From: Promerops cafer
Taxonomy: Eukaryota > Chordata > Aves > Passeriformes > Nectariniidae
Assembly: GCA_013398275.1 (NCBI GenBank)
Contig: VZSE01008989.1
Span: forward strand, 571,001 to 635,000
Direction of reading: 5' to 3'
DNA: 64,000 nucleotides
In this document: positions 1 to 13,100 of the stretch, one piece after another
Layout of the letters: every line of letters begins with the position of its first letter
Numbering within the stretch: position 1 is the first letter of the stretch
Position numbers and translations under genes: made by a program
Notes under the pieces: generated by a model
What the model was told of the DNA's origin: nothing
Database searches by the model: none
What the model saw: the letters and a program-made list of their open reading frames with translations, nothing else

Positions 1-1046
1 CAGGTGGTAACCTGACTTACAGTGGTCTTACATAGGTCAGAAGATTCTATTCCCACTGAGGCTCCTGGGATGCTCAAATTAGGGGCCTGAGTTGCCATTA
101 GTATCATAAACAAGTATCTTGCAGGAATTATTAGGGTGATGACAAGCAGGTAAAACTGCACTGAAATCCTCCCATTGAATTCACTAGAGGGAGCTCGAAG
201 ACTGAGAAAACAGCAAATTAAAAGGTAATATGGACAGAAGCTCCCCTGGATTTAGCAGGAAAATCTGTTGCTGGTAAAACTTCCTCTGAAGACACAACGT
301 ATTTGTGAGTGGGACAGTAAGAAGGAGCTGGAAAAGGCAGCTCTGATTTGCCTCTTGTGAGAGCAGAAGGAACAAGCACACTACAAGACAGTATCACAAG
401 CACAAAGGAAGCAGTAACATTCACCTTCTCCACAAGCTGCTTCTTCATTCCTGTAGCCTTCTCATTCCACATACAAGCAGAACCAATACATTTGCTTAAA
501 GTCCTTGTTTAAATTTACATCTTCTGAAGTTCTTCTAGCTCAGACCTAATTTCTCACAAGAGCTATTGAGGCAAGGCAGCTCTTTTCTTAGAAGAGGGCC
601 TGTCTAATCACAGTTCAAGAATTCCCAGGTACCACTAGTACAAATGTACCAGCTCTGTGACCCACCTCTCAAACCACTGAGCACCTAAGGCTAAAAGATT
701 CTGGGGTAAGTCTGCACAGCTGCCTATAAAACTCAGTAATGACAGTAATCTCCAAGCAGTACTGACTTACAGCAACAGGGGAAAAGACAAAAGGTATAGC
801 AAACTCAGAAGCCAGTAAGAACTCCAGGTTCTGAATACAGACACTCCAGGTCCCAAAGTTCTGCCTTGTTTACAGAAACAAAAGATGAGTAAGAATTTTA
901 AAGAACAAAAGTATTAGTCTCCATGAAGCACTACTGACTGGTGTGCTTTGCAGTCCTCTGCTTCTGAATTTTGCAGCACAGTATGAGAGAAAACCAGCAC
1001 ACTTTTCAGAGATCCTGTCCCCTTTCTGCAGCCTTCCCATACTCAC

Positions 1047-1117
1047 CCTCTGAAAACAAACTGCCCTTTGCTGATACTCTCTGCTTCGATGCAGATGTCC
1101 ATGAAGTCCTCAGTGCG
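1047..1117 (-). CDS. AGK: AGK coding exon 13 (last exon inside window)
   Basis: A 71-bp exon encoding RTEDFMDICIEAESISKGQF, then VFR and GG of a Gly codon. The acceptor is ttttgcacag and the donor gtgagt. It matches human SKEDFLNICIEPDTISKGDF. The frame ends mid-codon, so at least one more exon is required. Positions 1-1046 were read on the minus strand for the expected C-terminal segments and none was found, so they lie outside the window. Confidence 0.94.
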
Positions 1118-4100
1118 CTGTGCAAAAGAGGATTCAGAAATCAAACAGTTAACATTTGAAAATGCCACACCCATGCTACTGCAATATGTTCACACAATGG
1201 CCAGTTCTTTGTCCCACAAAAGGAGGCAGAAGATGCATTTCTGCATTTCATGCTTTATTCAAATCTCAACTCGACATTTGAATTAGAAATTACAGACAGT
1301 GTTTTCCCATTAATGAATATTCAATACCACAAGAAGCAAAATAATGAGTCACACATTTGGCTTCTTGTTACATTTAAAGACAATAGCAGATCTCTTAGGT
1401 TTACTTATTTAATTTCTATTCAATGGGTCTTTCATGAATTTAAGCAATAGTACAATGATACAACATTTGGCCACCAAACACTGCAATTAGAGAATTTTAA
1501 ACAGTACAAATTGGAAATCAAAGTGTCCTTGATAACAATCCTTTAAACTCCTTACTTAGCTTCTTTCCTATTTACAGCCTGCCCTTAAACTGAGTATACA
1601 GCTTTTTCCAGGAAAGCAACTTTAAGAATCAACTTATTTTTTTATTTATTTTAACATTTCTGTCCCGGCAAAAGTCATAGTGTGCAGATGCAATCAAAAT
1701 GAAAAAAAGTAAAAATAAATGCATCTGCAAATGCATTAGTGTAACTTGGTTTATTCCTTTGCTGTTCTGCAGAGGCACTGCCTGAGCTGCACCTGTATGG
1801 CTTTATCAGCTTCTCTCCAATGGGGCAGCCTCTGCATGAATCTGAGGTGAGACAGAGACAGGCGTGGCTGGCAGCAGTCAGCAGATATGGCCTGGTAGTG
1901 ACTCCAGAGAGCTGCTGTTCAGCTTTGAGGGCTACAGGGACAATGGTTTCAAGAGAGGGACTGTAATGCAACAATAAGGGATCCTCACTTGTAGAAAGAG
2001 ATGCAGTATCGAGATACTTCCAACTCTAGAAACAGGAAAGTACAACTGGTCTAACATGAACTTGTCCATTTTTCTAGGCTGTGCAAGAGACCTGAGAACC
2101 CTACATCACTTCCTTCTTTTCAAAACCAATATTAAAGTGTATCTTGAAGGCCTAAGGGAGACAAAACAAACTAAACAACAGAAAGAGCATAAGGGCTAGT
2201 TTCTGGCAATCAGATACTTTTTCTGTTATTGGTAGGCCTGCTTTTACTTTACATCACTGGCTCCAATCCAGTTCAACAACCAAAACTCTTGTGCTTAAGT
2301 GCCACCTAGAAACCACTAAAAAATATACCCAAATACTAGTCTCTGTCTAGCTTCTACCATTACTAGGACACTGACAGTCCAAATGATAAACCATGATGAA
2401 GAAGAAACTAAAGGTCATGTGGTATATTCTCAGGAGAAACCAGGAGAACATTTAAAAAACTGTATTAGCCTGTTTGGGTCTTTTTGGTCTGATCCTACAG
2501 GATAACATACCAATATAACTCACGTTTTCATGTTCTTAAAGACCCTGAATTCTAAGGAACAAATATGTTGCAGTAAGTTTAACACCTCCTGTTAAGCTGG
2601 GTATAGTGGCAAGGGTTTCCTGCAGCCTTGAGGAGGCAATGAAGGGAAGCTCATGAGTATAGGATCACTGTGTTAGCATTTTCCTGTAAAATTAAAGACT
2701 GACATCTATCCAAGTAGCTTCAACAGCAGTAAAATTGCACCAAAACACAGGCATAAGCCAAAGAGAGGTTCTAAAACAGTGAATGAACAGCATGAACATG
2801 CTGAAAAGGTTATGACAGGAACAGTTCCTTTGATGCCTTGCTTCTATCCTTTCAACCACCTGCACTTCCTTTCCTTCAAATAAGTGTAGCCCCTGTCCTT
2901 TCCCTAGTACCAATTATTTTTAACTCCCCTCTGCAAGTCTGAAAAAGAGAGAAAAATCAAAAATTCCAGCCAGACACTCAGGCTCAGCTTCCTTCTAGCA
3001 GCAGTTGATAAAAGAGAATCACTCTCACATAGGTGAAGAGGGAAAAGAATGCTTCTTGGTGCTTTGCTTACTCATGGACAATCCTAAAACTTTTGTTTGG
3101 CTACTGAAACCTTGTACAAATTCTTTCTGATCCCACTGCATCCCAGTTTTACATTCATCTCTCATGCTTTCACACTGACTCTGAAACTTGCCCATTCCTG
3201 GATTCAATCATGGACCTCTTCCTGCATGAGGTAGTAAATGTTAGTTATATAGACACAAGAATGGGAGTTTAACAAGACTCTGTGGGCAGGCAGCATTTGG
3301 AATCCAATTATGTTATGGTCTTACTGTTAGATCAAGCTGCCTGTTCCGAGTTGCAATGGAAAGCTCAATGGTGGACAGCTTCAGTTCTTCCCAGTCCTCT
3401 GGGGCTACCTCCTGGGGGAATTCTGTGTATCAGGAAGAGAAGGTATCAATCATTAAGTGGAATTTAATTACACAGATCTCTATGAAGCAAATGCTAGACA
3501 CAAAAATCAGTCTGAGCCATTTTGGCCACTAGTTTTGTTTCTCTAAAATGTCAAAATCTTAAAAAATTAAAAGGGAGCTTAGGGGTACTGAAGAAAAGAA
3601 AAAACACCATCAGCATTTACACAGTATCAGAAAAGACTGTCAAGCACAGTACATCACAGACCTGTGAGTCCTTATGTCCAGGGATTAACAGATCTCCTGG
3701 GCTGGTGATAAGAACATTTAGAAAACCCATGAAATGCTAGTACCAAAAAAACAGGAATCCAGTGTTCAGGAGGCTGTGGTAACACATTTTCTACAGGACA
3801 CAGCTCTACAGTTCAGTTCTCATATCCAGGTCACTTGGCTCATGCTCCTGCATGAATCACCTCTGCTAGCCAAGGAGGAACGAGGTCTTTGCACCAGACT
3901 GTGCAAAATACCCACTCTCCTTCCTCCTGTGGCCAGCCACATGCACTGCCCAGACAACAGCCCAACCCAAGTGAGGCTCAGAGAACACAGAAACAGAAAG
4001 AATTTACCATACTGAGAGAAATTTAGGGCTTCTGCATGGCCCAAATTTTACTGTTCTATTGGAAGTAACATTTGTTGCTCTGTGTCAGCAACTCTCCCCA

Positions 4101-7100
4101 CCCTGGAAAACAAGGGCTGCTCCTCTCTCCCCAGCTCACTAAGAAGCCACTCTGCTGGAAGAAGATTTCAAGAAGCTCACCTAGAAGTGCCAAGTATCCT
4201 CAATGGATGCCTCCACTGCAATGTCAACTCTGAGTCTAGGGAATGCCCTGGGTTCTTTACAAATGAATATTTGCTAATGAGACCACAAACACTGGCAGGA
4301 CTACTCTGTTCCATTTGTGACAGACGCCACTACAACTATCTTGACAAAAATCACAGTTTAAATAAATAAAAAAAGGAAACAAACAAATAAATAACAGTAA
4401 TAAAAAAGAGAGCAGTAGACGTCCTCCACACAACAGACCCCAGATCTGTTAGAGGAGTGGAGCCTGCATGTGAGATTATGCCAGAACACACCCAGCCCAC
4501 CTTTTGGAGATGACCAGTACGATCGAAGCCGTCTGTAAAGCCTCACATACAAAGGAGGTCTGGATTTCTCCTCTGGCTCTTCTGGAGGTCTCTCAGTAGG
4601 ACCCAGGTACCTGAGAGCAGCTTGATGTTTCTGAGGCCACTCCTTGGATTTACATGGAAAGAAAAGACAGATGATAAAAAGGCATTTTGTTTAGGGCATT
4701 ACCTGTTTATTCTGTTTAGTCCTTAGCCTATTTATTGTGTACTCACACGCAGTCCTGCAGAGCTACTCAGACCCCTCCCACTGCCTCAGCCTACTTTATG
4801 GCTCTCCAGTCTCCAGGTTCATTAGTGAGATGACATTTCTGCAGTTTCAAAAAGATTACCCACAGTTCCCAAATCCACTAATCTAATCCTTCCCTGCACA
4901 GAACCAAGGGCATTTTCCCCTCTATGAGCAGAGGGTGAAAGGATGTTTCCTTTGCTGCTGATGTGTGGCAGGGTGACACAGCTGCTTCTGGCTGGAGGGA
5001 ACAACCCAAACCAGCCAGGTCAACAGTAATGTCTGCAAGCACAGTTGGTTTCTGCATGGCACAAAGGCAACCTCAAAGAGCAACTGCTCAGCAGGATCCA
5101 GTGCAAACAGACAAAGACTACAGTGCTGTGTGCAGCCAAGGGGCACTAAAACCTGACAGGCCTTTGTTCTCCAGCAACTCAAACAATCCAGACCTGACCT
5201 GATAGTCAGGTGCTTCCAAACAGCAACACAACAGCTCTTAAGGCAAGTCATGTGAGCTTTATAAAGCATCTTTAAAAAGAAAAAAAAAAAGAAAAAGAAA
5301 AGTACTAACATTATTCTTGGTGATATTTCAGATTCCAGTACCAGGGCTACAGAAGAACCTTAGCTTTTGAAATATCTCCAGATGCTGACAAAGTTTATTT
5401 CCTGTCATTGTTCTGAAAATAATTTCCGAAATGCTCCAAACACAGGACTTAGGGAGGGAATAATTTAATTGGTTTTTAAATCTATATACTAAAAACAACA
5501 CAGCCAAGAGCCCACATGAACTCAGTACAAGTATTTTTCTATGTACAAAATTTCAGAAGTAGTTTTGGATCATACAGCACAGGTTGTTAAACTAATTCAC
5601 CTCACACCTCTGAGAGCAAGGAAAGACTCCACTCTCATACTGACATAATAAGCAGGACAAACAGAGGTTGTATCAGTAGGGCAGTACACAAACAATAAAT
5701 ATTAATGATTAAATGGAAAAGCAGCAATGCTGTGATAATTTAAGCCTGTGTATTTTAGAAGAGATGATAACACTCCTAACAATGCCCCTACCAATATCAG
5801 AAGTGATATTTCCAATTACACTTTTTTTCAGCTACAGGTCATCCTGTTTCAAAAGACACCCACAGTAAAACCAGAAAATATCAGGCATGGAGCAGCAAAC
5901 ACAAGCCAGGAAGAGATTCAACTCCACAGGCTGGAGCCACTTCTTGTAGCAATTAACGAAATGATAAGAGGCACATAAAGCAATGTGAATACCACAATTA
6001 GGTGAGATCAGGTAGAAAGTTTTCTATCTAAATGGCTGAAGAAGTGGGCACTTCTCTTTAACCTTCAGCAGGTTAAACAGATCTTTTTAATGTACAATTA
6101 ATAGCTCACCAGAGAAATCCACTATCATCACCCCCAGCTGAGCCTAAGGACTCAAAGTGAGAAAGGAGGTGGACAGAAATAAAGAATAGGTTTCTACCTA
6201 GAATGCCAGAACACAGAAGCATAACCTCAAATTTTCTGGGGATGGGGGGCAGGGGGGAACCCACCCCAACTTTCCTGGATACATTTCTATTAAGTCCCCC
6301 TTTACTGGAGTTTCCTATAAAGGAAGCATTGGCACTGTCTCAGACAGCATGGCTAGACTGCACTGTTTGATCTACTGTACCAGCCCCTGGGTATTTTTAC
6401 TGCCTTTCAGGAGGTTCCTTATATGTTCAGAGAACAGGAAAACCACGTGAATGAAAATGCCTTACTTTTAATGCAGGTCAAATTTTAATCTTTCCAGGAT
6501 CAATTTTAAGCAACAGGAAAGTTTAAGGAGAGATAAAAGCTATTCATCTTCATGTTCATTTTACTACACAAGGAAGCCTGATTATCAGTGTGCATGAGCA
6601 GTCTAATTATAGACCCTTCTGCAGATGAATAAATCAGAGTGAAATGTTATTACAAAGACTGTTGAGAAAAGGTGGCTGAGAACTTTAGCACTTCACCACT
6701 GCTGCTCACCAGTTTCACAGGGAGTTATTGGCTTCCCCTGGTGATCTTGCAGCAAAAAAATTTAAAATTTTTTTTTAAAGTATTTCTCTTCCCTTCCTCT
6801 CCTCAGAAGTAAGTCTATCAATTGGTAGGCTTTTTAACAAGTTGAGTTTTAGTCCCATTTTATATTGTTACCAGAATACTTCACGAAAGCTTGCAGATAG
6901 ATTATACAAAGCAAAGTCAGCCTGTTCATTTCCCAAACAAAAACACTTTTGTCACAATTAATGTTTACCTTAAATGTACTGAAAAAATGAGCTGCTTTGG
7001 TTTTCAGAGGCCCAAGGTACCAGTACCTGAAAAAAGAACAGAAATAGGACTTCTAAGATATCCAGGGGTCAATACTGGGAAAGGGAGAAACTTTGCATTA

Positions 7101-10100
7101 AGTCAGAGCACACAGACTTGTTTGCCACTGAGTTAGTGCTCCCTGACAACCTTTAGCTTTTTGATACTCTAAGATAGTTTCTACAGACCACCAGCAGCCT
7201 AGCAGTGACATCCCTACCCCGAGTTACACATCACCAAAATGCAGAGTATAATCTTCACTATGGGCAGCAGGACATCTCACTAGCAGAATTTAACTTTGTT
7301 ATGTGAGACAACTGGGGATGATTTAAAGGTCTCTGGTCTAACAGCTGGTGGTGTACATCTCTGCAATATGCAATACAGCATATTTCCAAAGGTTGGAAGA
7401 AACAAACAAAAAAGCAAAAGCTTCAGTGACAGAAGAACCAGCAAACATTCATTAGTCCCAAAGGATTCTCACATCAAAATCAGGGTTTTACAAAATAAAA
7501 ATCCTGCCAGCCACACAGCACTGTATAGAAACTAAAGATGTGACTGTATTAAGGCAGGCTTGGCACACATTTTGATCACTGTCTTTCATCAAAGAGGGTC
7601 AACAAAGCACATTAAACACCACCAGCTCAGGAGTACTGCAGAACCAAGGATCTCATTAACCATTAAGGCATGCAACTGTGCCACCACTGCCCTCAAGCCA
7701 TGAAATTGTCTGTAAAATAGTAACATAAAACAGCACCAGGTCTCCAGCAGCACAGTCCTTAGCAGAGGGATAGTCAGACACATTTCTGGAACTGTGTCTT
7801 ATGGCTTAACTGCCTTTGAGTTCTTTTCAGTTTAAGATCAGCTGCAGTGGAACAAACTAAACGTTTTTAGTCCAATAACCCATCTCTCGCAGGGAGCAAA
7901 AGTGGATGAGGTGGGAAAGTATAAAAACAGGACAAGCACACGAGGGTTTTGTTCCAAGCAGACTATAAGCACCAGTTCATTTGTTGCTGAAATGCTTTCC
8001 AAGCTGGACATGTCTCTCTGCATTCAAAAACATTTATGGAAAGAAGCAAGGCTTGAGGATGTTCGTGTGCCTCATGGACCAAGGTGCTGTCATGCCTACA
8101 GCACTGAGCCCAAAGGACTCTTACAAAAGGGAAGTGCTACAGGGAAAGATGTGAAGGCTGACATCAGAAGAAAACCAGGGCATGGTCAGGAAGCCCAGTA
8201 GGAGTGCAGAGCAGAGAAGTGCACTTCCTTGAACTGGGGGCTGCAATTAGCAGGAGAGCCTGCAGCACAGCCAAATCAGCACCTACACAGCCTACTAAAA
8301 ATGTCCCTGGCTTCCCAGGGACAAACAACCTGACCACTTCCTGCATCTCCCCCAGCCCACATCACTTCTCAAACCTACTCAAACATTTGCCAGACAAACT
8401 CCAGAGGTCTGCTACCTCTTTCTTCCTGACAAAGACAGCTCATTCACAAAGCACATGGTATTTCCTTACAGATGCATTTCCTCCATAAGAGTTTGGGGAG
8501 AGAGCTGCTTTGGCTCTGCTGCTCCTTCAGCAGATAATGCCTGTCATTTGATACACAGACACTGACATGTTAAATGTCCATTTGGACAAAGCCCAATAAT
8601 TATGAGTTTAGCATTCAGAGAACAGTCATCAGATAGCACAGTCAATGCCATTTCTGGCAGGAACCTGAAGGGCATTTCTACTGCATGTGATGTCCCTTGC
8701 TGGAATTGAGTTTCAGAGTACGCACGCAGCTTTTCATTGGCAGATGATGAAAAACAATGGCCAATTACTTTACTTAGACTTTACTCAGGGGAGAGATTTT
8801 GGCCCTTTACAATCTGAATAAAGTTCCAGAAGCAGATGCCACATGCAAAGAAGAAAGTAAATACTTAAAAGAACAGGTCAGCATCAAATCAGTGTTTATT
8901 TCAAATTACAAGAATTCTGATACATCTTACACTCTCATGTGTGTAATGCAAGACCTAGCAAGAGTGGGTGCCTCTGCCAGTCAGATGCCTACATTCAAAA
9001 AACCAGACTTACTTGAGAGAGGGGGTGTGTCTTTTTAGGCAACAGATACTATAAAGGGTACAGTTTCAAAAAACAGCGTTTTCTTACTTGCTAACTGTAA
9101 CTCCTGCATCTCTGTAAGATCCCCATCTTAAACCAGAGACTGCAAACACAGGCTGCTCCTTTTCTCCCTGTAAAGAAAAATGAACACTGCAAAATTGCTT
9201 TCTCTTACCTTGTTTCCAACTTTATTTTCTGAATTTGGAAAAACAGCATTTCTACATAAAAATTTCTGCTAAATTTCTACACAGAAATTCCACAGAAGAG
9301 GTATAACAAAGAGCTAACAGCAATAAAGCTTAGGAGAATTTAAGCATTGTACATTCCATCTGCTCCAGGAAGGAATATAAGAGGTGAAGTTTTGAACAGG
9401 TAGCCTGAGTTTGACTGCACACCCAGCAATGGCCATTTCATTTTGTGGATCTGACTGTTGGCCAAAAGCAAGGAGCTCTGCACAGCACCACAACGCTCTC
9501 GCTGCAGAAATGTCCATTCTACAACTCAACAGAAAAATAATATTCAGAAACCATATGAGGCATAGGCAAAGGTTTTCCCATTTTGTATTTTTCTGTTTGT
9601 CAAAGAAAGCTATTAACTTCACAATACACATGAATGCATCAAATCAGCAGACAGCTACTGCTGTGTCTCACCATTGCTACAGAAATACCACTGTAGTGAG
9701 TTTTGTATTCATCAATAATCTCTGAGTCTCAGAGGAGGGTGATGTTGAGGCATTCTAGTGTTTTCTTCAGTTTAGATTGTCAGATGCCATAGCACATGGT
9801 GCAGAACTGCTGCTATCATAAACTAAAATTCCTAACAGCAATACACAGAGGAAAACCAGTCCATCTAAACATAAAAACATGAGAACAAGAAAGTTTTAGG
9901 TATGTTGATTTCCAAATAAATAGATGCTTTCACCTTGATCTGCAAGACATCAAGTGGAACTGTCTCTCCTTTCAAAATGGCCAATGTAGCATTAGTAATA
10001 TGTCTGCAAAACAAACAGAAAAAAAGCAAAAGAAAACAAACAGAAAGAAAGGAAATGAGTAAGCTTTAAAATTACATTTTTTTTTCCAGCAAATTCCACT

Positions 10101-13100
10101 ATGAGTCCAAGTAGGGCTTTTTTTCAGCAAAAGTAAAAACCCCAGGGAAACGTGCTGCACTTAACTGAAATCAGAAAGCAAAATGGGTGGTTGCAACACA
10201 TGACAAAACCTAACAAACAGCAAAATACACAAAACAGCGAAAGGAAATTATCAGCCTAAGCTTTTCAGATATTCCTCCTTTCTGAGCTAACCCGGCAGGT
10301 CAGAGACCAACTGTGTTACTTTCTGTTTCAGACACTTAACACACTAAGGACCCAAATCATGGTTTTATTTTAGTGGTAGCAAGTATTACAGCCTGGGAGG
10401 GAATGGGACAGAATGACTGGTCTCAACTCACATGTCTTGAGATTAAACTGCATTAGTATGTGTTAATTTATTTTGAAGTTTTTAATCAATGTAAATCTAC
10501 CTATCAGCAGTGCTCATATCATTTAGGTCTCCATTAAGTTGTGGACAGTAGCCAGGGCACTTTATCATTTCAAGCTGTAAAGATTTTGTAACCAAAGCGT
10601 CCAAGTCCACTAAATAGTCTATGTTCAAACCTTGAAGCATATACTTGATTGAAACCCCTTCCCTGTTTTCAAAGTTGGGTAATATTTAGTTTCCACACTG
10701 CATACATTTCCAGTGTCTTAGCTGGACAAGGAGAAAATGCCGTTTTCAGATCCAGCCCAAAATTAATGTGAATCAGTGGGAGAAACTGCCCTTGGTTTCA
10801 TCAGGATTAGAATACTGAGACACATAAGGAAGCTGTTCTTCCCACAGCCCATCTTGTCTCCCAGCTCTTATCTTTCTCTAAGACCTTTACAGTTCCTACA
10901 CTCCAAAGTAAGAGTGCTGAAGGAACCAAAGTCAAAATATTTCTTCAAAAAATATCACTTCTGCACTTCTTAACTCAGGTTCTGTTACTGGTGCAGGTTG
11001 TTAAGCAGCCAACTGACCAAATTACCTTCAATTTCACCTGTGCGCTGCAGTCCCACCTGCACAGCTCATTACCTTGGGACAAGAAGACCATCCATTTCAA
11101 ACAGCTTCTTTAGAACCCAAGCATAAATTATTATTTTAATCTTAGCTGCTGATTACAGCCTTGTCCACCTTTCTGAGCTTCAAAGGACTCTTGTAGTTTT
11201 AATGAAGGATGTTATGCCAGTTGACTTGTGGGTTTTACGTGTGATGGATACCAGCAGGGGTCCCACAAAGAACAATGTTAATGAGTTACTGGGAGAGTGA
11301 GAGTGAAAAGATTTCAGGATCAAGAAGAAATATACTTATTATTATGAGAGGAGAGGAAGGGAAAAATTGAAAAGAAATGAAGTGTAGGGAAAAGAAAGAT
11401 TGACTCCCTTTTCTAAGTGGATAAAACAATCCTGCATTAAACTGAACTGCAGGCAACAGATACCACCAGACTGGATCATATCCAGGATGCTGAAGATAAG
11501 AATTGGGTTGTTGGATTACTGCCAGCATCAGTCCCACCACAGGGAAAAGTCAGTCCTGCCCTGCAAAAGTCAGTAATGGGATCCAACCTTCCCCATATTG
11601 TTGTATGCCTTCCTTTGCAGGTCCTAACCAGGCTACATGTGGACCAGTTTCTAGAATTCTTAGACTGGAGAAGGGTGAGAAAGAGGACCTATTTTTGGCT
11701 TATTTTGTCATATCCTTGCTATATCCTTGTCATACCCTTTCTGCTATTCCTAAGAGGCTGATCCTTTTAATCCCTTTTTCTTTTTAAACTCTGAGCATCA
11801 CATGATCACAGAGAAATTAGCCACAGCAAATGATTTCTAATAATACATACATTTCCTTCTTTTAATTTTTAGTCAGTTTTTGGAAGTCATTAACTCAGGT
11901 AACTCCAGAGAATCATCAGGCTCTGCCCAGAGTCTGCCAACTTCTATGTAACACAGAAGAAAAAGAAAAGCATCAAGCTACCAAGAAGCACTGCTCCTTG
12001 AAAACAAACAACCATGTTTCAGAAACATATCATACTTACTGGACTTGGTTTGTGCTTTCAGGGTACAGTGCGTGGCTCAAAGTGCAAGTTTTTCCAAGGG
12101 GTATGAATCCTATTGGAATCTTACTGAAGGCAGCCTGGACACATAAGGAGAGTAAATTAACATTTCCATGAAGCTTCCTGTGTGGAGATCACAGCTGTGT
12201 CTGGCATCACCCCTTTGGCACTGAGCAGCCAGGCACTTCCTCACACAGTGACTCAGAATGTGGCACCCAAATCTGTGAAGCCACACTGCCAACTGGGTAC
12301 AAAAGAGCTCTCTGTAATCATTAAGAGCATTGTTACATGCATTTTGGCAGCCACATCCCAACTAATGCATGGATTCTGTCAGCAATCTGCCATCTTTCTT
12401 AATACTGCTGGTGGCATCACAGGCTCTGAATCCCATTTACCACTGCAGAAATCCCCCTCTGACAGAATAACCTTGCACAGCAAAGAGATTTTCCCACTTA
12501 AGGAAAGGAAATCAGTTGATTCCTCTGCCATCCAAATCATGAAGCAGCAGAAGGTCTAATTTTTGGAAGTCACTGACCATGTTATTTGTCTGTACCCCTT
12601 TTCAGCAAAAGGGCTTGTTGAAGGAGCACGTTATTACCCTGTACCTCATCTTAAACCTTGCTTCTTGAAGCGTGTCAGCAAACCAGTGTGAAGTACCCCA
12701 TATCCCAGTGCACCATCCCCCTGCAGGGCTGCTGCCAGCAGCACCGGGACACGGCCAATCCGCAGCCGCTCGGAATGCCCGGCTCACCGCACACCCAACC
12801 GCTCTCCCCTGCCGTGTCCGTGTCACCTGCGAGTCCCAACGCTCCCAAACACCCTGCTCTCCTTTTCTTCAGCACTGCTTTACAGTGTGCAGATGAGAGG
12901 CTGTTTGCAGCTCCTGCAGTCAAGCTCTGCTCCCCTGGCTGCTAGGAACAGGGCTGCTGGAATACCTTGCACCAGCTCTTGTGCAGGCAACAGTGGCGTG
13001 CCTCACCCGAGGGAAAAAGGAAGCAGGGCACAGAGAGAGGGAGCTCGAGTGCAGATCTCTACTCCTAGGACAGAGTGACATGAAGGACAATAATTCCTTG

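Noticed and set aside
1..1046. Search for the AGK C-terminal exons
   Set aside because: No match to the expected C-terminal AGK segments and no suitable exon between plausible splice sites on the minus strand; they must be outside the window.
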